Source: Barnesiella sp.
GTDB lineage: Bacteria > Bacteroidota > Bacteroidia > Bacteroidales > Muribaculaceae
DNA length: 39,274 bases
Direction of reading: 5' to 3'
Assembly (NCBI GenBank): GCA_014801075.1
Contig: JAAVEW010000027.1
Location: 1 to 39,274 of the forward strand
The notes under the pieces are model-generated. The model did no database searches, was not told the DNA's origin, and saw only the letters and a program-made list of their open reading frames with translations. Positions within the stretch are counted from its first letter, which is position 1. Each line of letters starts with the position of its first letter. Position numbers and translations under genes: made by a program. Shown in pieces: positions 15,054 to 22,146 of this stretch.

Positions 15054-16082
15054 ATGAATCACGTAATACGACATATTGAATATCTTGTGCGTCGGCATGA
15101 CTGCGTAGTTTTGCCGAAATGGGGCGCATTTATTGCTGATTATCAGCCGGCCTGCTTCGACGAGAAGCTCGGACTGATGTATCCCCCCATGCGCGAGCTG
15201 TCGTTCAGCGCGAGTGTCGACTATAACGACGGACTTCTTGCATCGTCAATAGCGCGTAAAAATGGTATTCCGTTTGCGCAGGCGTCGCGAATCGTTGAGG
15301 AGGAACTTAGCTCGATGAAGCATCAGCTTAGTCTTGACGGCGAGATTTCCCTTGGCAAGGTAGGCCGTTTCATCAAGCAGGACGAAGTGTCGGTCATTTT
15401 CGAGCCCGCTGCAATGCAGGCGGCATTAGGAAGCATGGGTTTCGGCACTATGGCTGTCAAGCCTTTGCTCTGTAAGGTAAAGGAGGAAGCGATAAATGCC
15501 GGTCGCATCGAGACTCCGCGTCGCGGTCGTCTGTCACGCATAGGACTGCGTGCGGTAAAAGCTGCCGCAGCTGTTGCTGTAGCAGTCGGTATATCGGTGG
15601 CATTGCTTCGCCCGTCGCTCTTCAACCGGGATAATGACGATATGGCATCCATAGCTCCCGTAATGGCGCAGCGTTCAACGCAGTCTACTTCGATTGCTCC
15701 CGCCGTCAAGGAGACCAAGACTCTCAATATCCCTATTCCCGAAGAGGATGCTGCCAAGGATGCGCAGGTAACCGTGCATGATGTTGAGGCATCGACTACT
15801 TCTGATGAAGTGGAAACTGTTGTTGCAGAGCAATCTGAGCCGTCAATCAGAATCAACGGCGACGACCGTTATTGCCTCGTGGTCGCATCGCTTCCCTCGC
15901 AGGCCCTCGCCGAACAGTTTATCAGAGAAAACAAATCGTTTGACCTCGGAGTGCTTTCTAAAGATGGCAAATATCGTGTATATGCCGCAACCGGCAATAC
16001 TATCAACGAGGTTCTGAAAAGCAAGGAAACGGCTGCGATAAGCGGTAGTTTTGCAGACTCATGGGTGTGCTCGATGCGATGA
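15054..16082 (+). CDS. HU-CCDC81/SPOR-domain membrane protein
   Basis: The 342-residue protein opens with an HU-CCDC81-like DNA-binding-type region (VIRHIEYLVRRHDCVVLPKW and onward, about 1-135). A basic stretch and one membrane segment follow (about 167-186, AVKAAAAVAVAVGISVALL), then a low-complexity linker and a C-terminal SPOR-like domain (about 265-342). SPOR domains bind denuded peptidoglycan at division sites, so the protein may link the cytoplasm to the septal wall; this role is inference. The N-terminus fits the family exactly, which makes the closeness of the promoter meaningful. It is followed after 46 bp by a nitroreductase and may share its transcript. Confidence 0.85.
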   Translation: MNHVIRHIEYLVRRHDCVVLPKWGAFIADYQPACFDEKLGLMYPPMRELSFSASVDYNDGLLASSIARKNGIPFAQASRIVEEELSSMKHQLSLDGEISLGKVGRFIKQDEVSVIFEPAAMQAALGSMGFGTMAVKPLLCKVKEEAINAGRIETPRRGRLSRIGLRAVKAAAAVAVAVGISVALLRPSLFNRDNDDMASIAPVMAQRSTQSTSIAPAVKETKTLNIPIPEEDAAKDAQVTVHDVEASTTSDEVETVVAEQSEPSIRINGDDRYCLVVASLPSQALAEQFIRENKSFDLGVLSKDGKYRVYAATGNTINEVLKSKETAAISGSFADSWVCSMR

Positions 16083-16128
16083 AACCTGTTCGCCTTTAAA
16101 TCATAAATTACTAATTAATCCCGCTAAT

Positions 16129-16668
16129 ATGGAAAATTTGCATGACCTGCTCGTTAAACGACGCAGCATACGCCGTTATAAACAGGAACCGCTCGATGCG
16201 GAGTCAGTCAAACTTATACTCGAAGCCGGATTGATGGCTCCGACATCAAAAAATTCACGCGCATGGCAGTTCATCGCTGTTGATGATGCCGATATGTTGC
16301 AGCGCCTGAGCCAGTGCAAGCAGGCCGGTGCAATGCCCGTTGCCAAAGCTGCTCTCGCAATTGTAGTGGCTGTTGATGCTACCAAGTCGGAGGCGTGGAT
16401 TGAGGATGCCTCGGCTGCCGCTTCATATATGCAGCTGCAGGCCGCTGATCTCGGTATCGGTTCATGCTGGGTTGAGGTGCGCGACCGTTACCAGATGGAT
16501 GGCACCCCCGCCAACGAATATGTGCAGGAACTGCTCGGTATTCCCGAAGAGATTTCCGTAGTTTGTATTCTCACATTCGGTTATCCTGACGAGGACCGCA
16601 AGCCCTGCGACACTTCAAAACTACATTGGGAAAACGTACATATAGGAAGCTATAAAGCAAACGACTAA
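16129..16668 (+). CDS. nitroreductase-family flavoprotein
   Basis: The 179-residue protein begins MENLHDLLVKRRSIRRYKQE, the FMN-binding signature of NAD(P)H-dependent nitroreductases, and continues with APTSKNSRAWQFI and GIGSCWVEV. Homologues work as FMN-containing homodimers reducing nitro compounds or quinones; the natural substrate is unknown. I use ATG 16129 because the 26 codons before it overlap the HU-SPOR gene and do not resemble the family. It has no clear promoter of its own, so cotranscription with the HU-SPOR gene is likely. A hairpin terminator follows. Confidence 0.9.
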   Translation: MENLHDLLVKRRSIRRYKQEPLDAESVKLILEAGLMAPTSKNSRAWQFIAVDDADMLQRLSQCKQAGAMPVAKAALAIVVAVDATKSEAWIEDASAAASYMQLQAADLGIGSCWVEVRDRYQMDGTPANEYVQELLGIPEEISVVCILTFGYPDEDRKPCDTSKLHWENVHIGSYKAND

Positions 16669-16674
16669 TGCTGA

Positions 16675-16715
16675 GGGTGTTGCTGCGATATTGTCGGCAA
16701 CATCCTTTGTCATTT
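16675..16715 (+). terminator. terminator after the nitroreductase gene
   Basis: GGGTGTTGC (16675-16683) pairs with GCAACATCC (16697-16705) with one G-U pair, followed by TTTGTCATTTT. A moderate rho-independent signal. Confidence 0.6.
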
Positions 16716-16760
16716 TATAGACTGCCGCGGACAGTCCGCTGATATAGAATTGTTTACGTA

Positions 16761-16798
16761 TACTCGTGTTGTTATATATTACTCGTGTTGTTATATAT
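16761..16798 (+). repeat. perfect 2 x 19-bp tandem repeat
   Basis: TACTCGTGTTGTTATATAT occurs twice head to tail (16761-16779 and 16780-16798), ending 20 bp before the DUF2520 start codon. The repeat lies where the promoter should be and each unit brings an AT-rich TTATATAT end. Confidence 0.85.
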
Positions 16799-16818
16799 TT
16801 TGAGAATTTTCCGGGGTT

Positions 16819-17592
16819 ATGATTAAGTCATGTGTGATTATAGGATCGGGTAATGTTGCCACTCATCTTGCTGCGGCGCTGTCCCGACATGTTGAAATCA
16901 AACAGATATATAGCCGAAACCTCGCTCATGCTGAGGAACTTGCGGGCACGCTTTCGCCTGCGTGCCGTGCGGTTGATAGTGTCGATGCGATTGACCGCGA
17001 TGCCGACCTTTACATCATGGCCGTCACCGACGACAGCATAAAGGAGCTGTTGGAGAAGATAAAAGGTTGTGACGCAGGAGTGTGGGTACACACTTCGGGC
17101 AGCGTAGATATGGATGTATTCGCAGGGCTGAGACCGCGGTACGGCGTGTTCTATCCTTTGCAGACATTCTCCAAACATAAGGCGGTGAATATGAGAGAAG
17201 TGCCCATGTTTATCGAAGGAAGTGACGAAGCGACTTCTTCGGAATTGACCGAACTTGCCGAAAAGATAAGCAATAAAGTGAGTCCGCTTACGTCGGAAGG
17301 CCGACGCAGACTGCATATAGCGGCCGTATTTGCCTGTAACTTCGCTAATTACATGTGGACCATAGCCGACCGTCAGCTGCGATTATGCGGTACTGACATT
17401 CATGCTCTCGACCCATTGTTGCGTGAGACGTTGGAAAAGATTTCGACCATGACCCCCGAAGAAGCGCAGACCGGCCCCGCGCGTCGCGGCGATACGAAAG
17501 TGATGAACCGCCATATCGGCATGCTCGACGGAGTGGATGCGCAGCTTTATGAACTGATTTCCCGACAAATTTTTAATACTTATCATGAGTAA
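16819..17592 (+). CDS. Rossmann-fold DUF2520 oxidoreductase-like protein
   Basis: The 257-residue protein has a dinucleotide-binding N-terminus (CVIIGSGNVATHLAAAL), the middle strand IMAVTDDSI and a C-terminal DUF2520 helical domain with YPLQTFSK, NFANYMW and TGPARRGD. This resembles the 6-phosphogluconate dehydrogenase-like or F420-dependent oxidoreductase fold; the substrate is not known to me. It overlaps kdsC by 8 bp, and DUF2520 - kdsC - maf is a gene order I recall as common in Bacteroidales. A duplicated 19-bp element precedes it. Confidence 0.88.
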   Translation: MIKSCVIIGSGNVATHLAAALSRHVEIKQIYSRNLAHAEELAGTLSPACRAVDSVDAIDRDADLYIMAVTDDSIKELLEKIKGCDAGVWVHTSGSVDMDVFAGLRPRYGVFYPLQTFSKHKAVNMREVPMFIEGSDEATSSELTELAEKISNKVSPLTSEGRRRLHIAAVFACNFANYMWTIADRQLRLCGTDIHALDPLLRETLEKISTMTPEEAQTGPARRGDTKVMNRHIGMLDGVDAQLYELISRQIFNTYHE

Positions 17593-18109
17593 AATTGACT
17601 ATAACTTAAAGAAAATCAAGGCTTTCGTCTTTGACGTAGACGGCGTTTTATCTCCCGCGACAGTACCCATGACCGAGGATGGGATGCCGGCGCGCATGGT
17701 TAATGTGAAAGATGGCTATGCGATGCAACTCGCTGTAAAACACGGATATAAGATAGCAATTATTACCGGCGGGACCGGAAAATCGTTGGTTTTGCGGTAT
17801 AAGGCGCTGGGTATCAATGATGTATATATGGGGTCATCAATGAAGCTGCCTATCTTTGAGAAGTGGGCCGCTGATAATCAGCTTGATATGTCGGAAATTG
17901 CATACTTCGGCGATGATATTCCCGACTACGAATGCATGAAAACGGCCGGACTTTCGGTGGCACCCGCCGATGCTGACATTGATATTAAGTCAGTGGCACG
18001 ATATATTTCGCCTGTGACGGGAGGCTATGGTGTTGCACGTGAGGTAATTGAAGAGGTAATGAAAGCTAACGGCGACTGGCTTTCTACTGAAAAAGCCTTT
18101 GGTTGGTAG
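17585..18109 (+). CDS. kdsC: KdsC-type 3-deoxy-D-manno-octulosonate 8-phosphate phosphatase
   Basis: KdsC removes phosphate from KDO-8-P to give KDO for lipopolysaccharide core synthesis. The 174-residue, cap-less HAD protein shows motif I FVFDVDGVLS (Asp17 and Asp19), motif II IITGG and motif IV YFGDDIPDYECM, and it has the length usual for tetrameric KdsC. Start and stop overlap or closely adjoin the neighbours, so it is expressed with the DUF2520 and probably the maf gene. No other KDO genes are nearby. A YrbI-like phosphatase for a related sugar acid cannot be excluded. Confidence 0.88.
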   Translation: MSKIDYNLKKIKAFVFDVDGVLSPATVPMTEDGMPARMVNVKDGYAMQLAVKHGYKIAIITGGTGKSLVLRYKALGINDVYMGSSMKLPIFEKWAADNQLDMSEIAYFGDDIPDYECMKTAGLSVAPADADIDIKSVARYISPVTGGYGVAREVIEEVMKANGDWLSTEKAFGW

Positions 18110-18187
18110 TGGGGAGTCATTTGGCGTAATGGTCTTGAATTACTTTGTTGTATTGTAACGTATTGAATTATAAGAATATAGTTGATA

Positions 18188-18760
18188 ATGAAGAAGATAT
18201 TGTTGGGGAGCGGTTCTCCGAGACGTAGAGAGCTGTTGTCGATGATGGACGTTGATTATGAGGCGGTTAAGTTGCATGATGTGGAGGAGGTATATCCTGA
18301 TACATTGGCTGCTGAGGATGTTCCGGCTTATCTTTCCAGACTTAAAGCGCAAAGTTATGTCAATCAGTTGAAAGATAATGAATTACTTATTACAGCCGAT
18401 ACCGTAGTAATAATTGATGGCGATATTTTGGGTAAGCCGAAAGATGCCGAGGATGCAGTGAGAATGCTGTGCCGACTTTCGGGAGCTAAACACAAGGTAA
18501 TCACCGGAGTATCCCTTACGAGCAACGACGGAATACACACTTTTGACGAAGTGACCGAAGTTGAGTTCAATGAGGTCCCGGAGGCTGAAATCCGTAGCTA
18601 TGTGGCAAAGTATCAGCCGTTTGATAAAGCCGGCTCGTATGGCATTCAGGAGTGGATAGGGCTTGTTGCTATCAAGAAAATTGACGGCTGTTTCTATAAC
18701 GTGATGGGACTTCCTACCGCTACGCTTTATCGCGAAATGAAAAAGATAGGCGCATTTTAA
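18188..18760 (+). CDS. maf: Maf-family nucleotide pyrophosphatase
   Basis: Maf proteins hydrolyse non-canonical or excess nucleoside triphosphates (dTTP/UTP or m7GTP classes) to monophosphates. The 190-residue product has LGSGSPRRRELL at the N-terminus, ITADTVV with the catalytic Asp, the GKP loop and DKAGSYGIQE near the C-terminus, all typical. ATG 18188 is preferred over TTG 18182. It is the third gene of the DUF2520 - kdsC - maf group. Its TAA overlaps the stop codon of the opposing gene in a shared TTAA (18757-18760), leaving no room for a terminator. Confidence 0.93.
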   Translation: MKKILLGSGSPRRRELLSMMDVDYEAVKLHDVEEVYPDTLAAEDVPAYLSRLKAQSYVNQLKDNELLITADTVVIIDGDILGKPKDAEDAVRMLCRLSGAKHKVITGVSLTSNDGIHTFDEVTEVEFNEVPEAEIRSYVAKYQPFDKAGSYGIQEWIGLVAIKKIDGCFYNVMGLPTATLYREMKKIGAF

Positions 18761-19938
18761 TCGACTGACAACCGGATGTCGAACTGATTGTTGGGGGGAA
18801 TCAGTGATAATGAGCCGCTTATGAGGCGGTTTTGATTGTCAAATATCGGGGTTGATTGAGCGTCACAGGATTGAGCTTTCCCGGATTGAGCGTTGCCGGA
18901 TGAATTGTCGTGGTTGGAGCCGATATAGGTGACTGTCATAGAGCCTGTCAGTTCGGGCGGGATGATGTCGCGGGCAAGACGATGGGATACGTAGCCCATT
19001 GTATTGCGCAGGTTAAGTTCTACGCATGGTGCAATGCGGTAACCGCCTGATATATCAGCATATACCATCATATCGATGCCACATACTCCTGTGTAGTTAT
19101 CGCCGATAAGCTCGGTAAGGATAACTTCGAGGGCTGACCTTGTCTTTTCGAGAACAGATGCATCTACATAGCGGTTAATCAGACTGTTAAGATGGTTTTC
19201 CGACGCAATGATATTTCCTGCATAATTGCCTCCGGGCAATGTGCTGAAAACTGACAATCCTATATATTTTGCTCCAGCCTCAGAGATGTCAAACAACATG
19301 GCGAAGTCAATGAGTTTGTCGAGTTTCGGTTCGACGAGAATGCAACCCTGATTGCGGATGATACCTCGGGAGAGATCGAGAATGCGGTCGTGGTTCATGC
19401 GGTCGGAGTAGATGACGCCGCGTCCGCTTGACGACCACGGTGATTTTATTACGTGGCCCGAGCCGTCGCGCAGCAGTTTTTCAAGAGTGGCAACGTCAGT
19501 TACCTCAATCGGCATGGAGACTTCAATCCCGTAGCTTTCGAGCTGCTGATTGATAATGACCGATGAATGACGATGGGACAGTTCGCGGATACGTTGTATC
19601 TGACCGTCATCCGGCATTATGGAGCGAGGAATACCGAGGCGGGACAGGTTGTCGGCAATGGCGCGTGACCAGCCCCAGGGGCGCGCGGCTTCAATACGCT
19701 CCGCAACGTCGGGGGTGAATACACGTATATTCTTGCCGGAGAGCGGTGTGACAGTTTCGAGCCACGCCGCGTCAGCTGAAGAAGAACCGACTATATAGTC
19801 ACCTTGGCCGGCAATCCACGCCATAAGCATGGCTCCAGCTTCGCGCAGCAGACGGGCGTTGCGCGGAGGAGTGAAGTTGCTCAGGTTGTTGCCGAGAGCT
19901 ATATCGTTGTCAGGATTGAAAATCCACAGATTGTTCAT
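18757..19938 (-). CDS. conserved protein with an ATP-grasp-like fold
   Basis: The 393-residue protein starts MNNLWIFNPDNDIALGNN. It carries segments that suggest an ATP-grasp enzyme: HVIKSPWSSSGRGVIYSDR (about 165-183, the nucleotide loop), GCILVEPKLDKLIDFAML and a late acidic and asparagine pair in CVELNLRNTMGYVS. I know of no assigned substrate; ATP-grasp enzymes form carboxylate-amine bonds. The C-terminal tail is interrupted by a five-residue minisatellite (GNAQS-GKAQS-CDAQS) coded by a 15-bp repeat at 18854-18898. Its leader contains an 8-bp hairpin like those of two other genes here. The gene is convergent with maf. Confidence 0.7.
   Translation of the reverse strand: MNNLWIFNPDNDIALGNNLSNFTPPRNARLLREAGAMLMAWIAGQGDYIVGSSSADAAWLETVTPLSGKNIRVFTPDVAERIEAARPWGWSRAIADNLSRLGIPRSIMPDDGQIQRIRELSHRHSSVIINQQLESYGIEVSMPIEVTDVATLEKLLRDGSGHVIKSPWSSSGRGVIYSDRMNHDRILDLSRGIIRNQGCILVEPKLDKLIDFAMLFDISEAGAKYIGLSVFSTLPGGNYAGNIIASENHLNSLINRYVDASVLEKTRSALEVILTELIGDNYTGVCGIDMMVYADISGGYRIAPCVELNLRNTMGYVSHRLARDIIPPELTGSMTVTYIGSNHDNSSGNAQSGKAQSCDAQSTPIFDNQNRLISGSLSLIPPNNQFDIRLSVD
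18854..18898 (-). repeat. 3 x 15-bp in-frame minisatellite
   Basis: Three consecutive 15-base units, GATTGAGCGTCACAG, GATTGAGCTTTCCCG and GATTGAGCGTTGCCG (plus strand), with a decayed fourth after 18898. All keep the reading frame of the ATP-grasp-like gene and code for xxAQS units near its C-terminus. Confidence 0.85.
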
Positions 19939-19952
19939 TGCCTTAGTGATAA

Positions 19953-19983
19953 GTAACTGTTTAAAATAATTTTGTACAGTTAC
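19953..19983. repeat. 8-bp inverted repeat in the ATP-grasp-like gene leader
   Basis: GTAACTGT (19953-19960) and ACAGTTAC (19976-19983) flank a 15-base AT-rich loop, 15-45 bp before the start codon and downstream of the -7 box, so it should form in the mRNA leader. The string ATAAGTAACTGTTTAAAA is shared with the minus strand of the Crp-gene element. Confidence 0.65.
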
Positions 19984-20000
19984 ATGGGTTAAAGTGACTG

Positions 20001-20008
20001 CAAAGGTA
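20001..20008 (-). promoter_or_regulatory. -7 box of the ATP-grasp-like gene
   Basis: Minus strand TACCTTTG fits TAnnTTTG. No clear TTTG is present 19-21 bp upstream. Transcription would begin near 19996. Confidence 0.5.
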
Positions 20009-20046
20009 GCAAATTTTCAACATTATATACCACTTATCAACAACTG

Positions 20047-20078
20047 ATTGCGGCAATATTTTCAAATGATTATCTTTG
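20047..20078 (+). promoter_or_regulatory. promoter of mutL
   Basis: ATTG (20047-20050), a 20-bp spacer and TATCTTTG (20071-20078), about 40 bp before the ATG. The leader contains two adjoining AGGATAGAAG-like copies at about 20098-20117. Confidence 0.7.
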
Positions 20079-20119
20079 TTACAGGTAAGTTGAAGAAAGG
20101 ATAGAAGAAGGATAGAAGT

Positions 20120-22036
20120 ATGAGCGATATTATTAAACTGTTACCCGACTCCGTTGCCAATCAGATTGCGGCCGGAGAAGTGATTCAGCGTCCTGCATCG
20201 GTTGTAAAAGAGCTGGTGGAGAACGCCGTAGATGCAGGTGCTACGAATATCACCGTAGTGCTGAAGGATGCAGGCCGAACGTTGATACAGGTAGTGGACA
20301 ATGGTTCGGGAATGTCGCCAACCGATGCCCGAATGGCTTTCGAGCGACACTCGACCTCGAAAATTACCGTGGCTGACGACCTGTTTTCGCTGCGCACGAT
20401 GGGATTTCGCGGAGAGGCATTGGCGTCAATTGCAGCCATCGCGCAGGTGGAACTTATTTCGATGCGCCGTGAAGATACCGTAGGCACACAGTTGCTCATA
20501 TCAGGCTCGAAGGTAGAGTCGCAGCAACCTGCGGCAGCTGCCCCGGGCACGAATCTCATGGTCAAGAACATATTCTTCAACGTCCCCGCCCGCCGCAAAT
20601 TCCTGAAGAAGGACTCCGTGGAGTTGAACAACATACTGCACGAGTTTGAACGGCTTGCGCTGGTCAATCCCGACCTTGACCTCACAATCATACACAATGA
20701 CATGACACTCCACCAGTTGCGCCACGGTTCGCTCAAGCAGCGCATCGGCAACCTGTTCGGTAAATCAATGGAGCGTCAGCTCATACCGATAGAAACGGAG
20801 ACCTCCATTGTCAAGATAACAGGATTCGTGGGGCTGCCGGAGAATGCCCGCAAGCGCGGCGCATTGCAATATCTTTTTGTCAACGGCCGCAATATGCGTC
20901 ACCCGTACTTCCACAAAGCCATCCTCAACTGCTACGAACAACTGATACGTCCCGAAGAGCAGCCTAATTATTTCGTTAATTTTGAGGTAGACCCGTCGAC
21001 AATCGATGTCAATATCCATCCTACGAAAAATGAAATAAAATTTGAGAACGAGCAGGCAATATGGCAGATACTCAATGCGGCTGTAAGGGAATCGTTGGGC
21101 AAATTCAACGCAGTGCCCTCGATTGATTTTGACCGCGACAACGACGTGCCGGAGATACCCGCGTTCAATCCCAACGCCGAGGTAATACCCGACTTCTCGG
21201 CGTCGGCCGACTATAATCCTTTCGCAGAGAGCGAAGTCGCTTCGCCGTCGTCACCATCGTCATGGCAGGGAAGCCGCTCAGCCGGACTTGACAACTGGGA
21301 GATGTTGTTTCAGTCATTTGAGAAGGGACGAGAAGAGACAATTCATCCCGACAGCGACACACTGTTTGGCGGAGGCACAACAGGTGTGGCCGGCAATGAC
21401 ATAGTAGCCAGCCGTATCAATGCTGATGATGAGTTTATCGAACCGACGGTGGATAAAAGCGTAGGCGGAGAGGGGACACCCAAGTCAACCATACAGCTCA
21501 ATGACAAGTATATAATAACCCCTACGGCAACCGGATTGCTTATCATCGACAAGCACCGCGCCCATGTCAGAGTGCTGTATGAAACTTATGCCAAAAGTTG
21601 TGCCGACGCGCCATTACCGTCGCAGAAAGTAATGTTCCCCGAGGCAGTCAACCTGACGCCTGCGCGTATCGCAATACTCAACGAGTACAGAAAAGAAATT
21701 GCAGAGATGGGGTTTGACCTGGAGTCGATGGCAGCAGATACGTGGGTAATCAATGGCATACCTGCGGGAATATCGGACAGCGACAACGTGCAGCTGCTGA
21801 CCTCGCTGCTCGACGACCTGCAGATCGGAACGGATGTTACGCAGCGCAGTGTACGCCAGTCAATAGCGTTGCATCTTGCCAAGGCAGCGGCAGTGAATGC
21901 CAACCGCCAACTGAGCGATAGTGAAGTAGAACATCTTCTCAGTAACCTGTTCAGTCTGTCGACTCCGGCCTATACGCCCGACGGCAACAAGGTGATAGCC
22001 GAAATCTCCACACCCGAGATTCGGAGCCTGTTTTAA
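20120..22036 (+). CDS. mutL: DNA mismatch repair protein MutL
   Basis: MutL couples mismatch recognition by MutS to downstream excision. The GHKL ATPase motifs are intact: ELVENAVDAG (31-40), DNGSGM (60-65), RHSTSKI (76-82) and GFRGEA (95-100). A linker of about 330-440 precedes the C-terminal dimerisation domain. In that domain the position of the metal-binding DQHAxxE motif reads DKHRAHVRV (477-485), and the zone of the CPHGRP motif reads TPDGNK (619-624), so the latent endonuclease of most non-MutH bacteria is not recognisable. The 638-residue length is normal. The gene is single, with its own promoter. Confidence 0.97.
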   Translation: MSDIIKLLPDSVANQIAAGEVIQRPASVVKELVENAVDAGATNITVVLKDAGRTLIQVVDNGSGMSPTDARMAFERHSTSKITVADDLFSLRTMGFRGEALASIAAIAQVELISMRREDTVGTQLLISGSKVESQQPAAAAPGTNLMVKNIFFNVPARRKFLKKDSVELNNILHEFERLALVNPDLDLTIIHNDMTLHQLRHGSLKQRIGNLFGKSMERQLIPIETETSIVKITGFVGLPENARKRGALQYLFVNGRNMRHPYFHKAILNCYEQLIRPEEQPNYFVNFEVDPSTIDVNIHPTKNEIKFENEQAIWQILNAAVRESLGKFNAVPSIDFDRDNDVPEIPAFNPNAEVIPDFSASADYNPFAESEVASPSSPSSWQGSRSAGLDNWEMLFQSFEKGREETIHPDSDTLFGGGTTGVAGNDIVASRINADDEFIEPTVDKSVGGEGTPKSTIQLNDKYIITPTATGLLIIDKHRAHVRVLYETYAKSCADAPLPSQKVMFPEAVNLTPARIAILNEYRKEIAEMGFDLESMAADTWVINGIPAGISDSDNVQLLTSLLDDLQIGTDVTQRSVRQSIALHLAKAAAVNANRQLSDSEVEHLLSNLFSLSTPAYTPDGNKVIAEISTPEIRSLF

Positions 22037-22074
22037 TCGGCGAGGAAACGGATATCATTATGTGATATGAGGTT

Positions 22075-22100
22075 TCTACAACTATCTTCTACAACTATCT
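22075..22100. repeat. perfect 2 x 13-bp tandem repeat
   Basis: TCTACAACTATCT occurs twice head to tail in the short gap between mutL and the converging regulator gene. A looser GAGCTAA pair follows within 25 bp. Confidence 0.75.
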
Positions 22101-22146
22101 AAGAGCTAAAGAAATAAAGGAGCTAAGGGAACTGTCGGTGGCGTCA

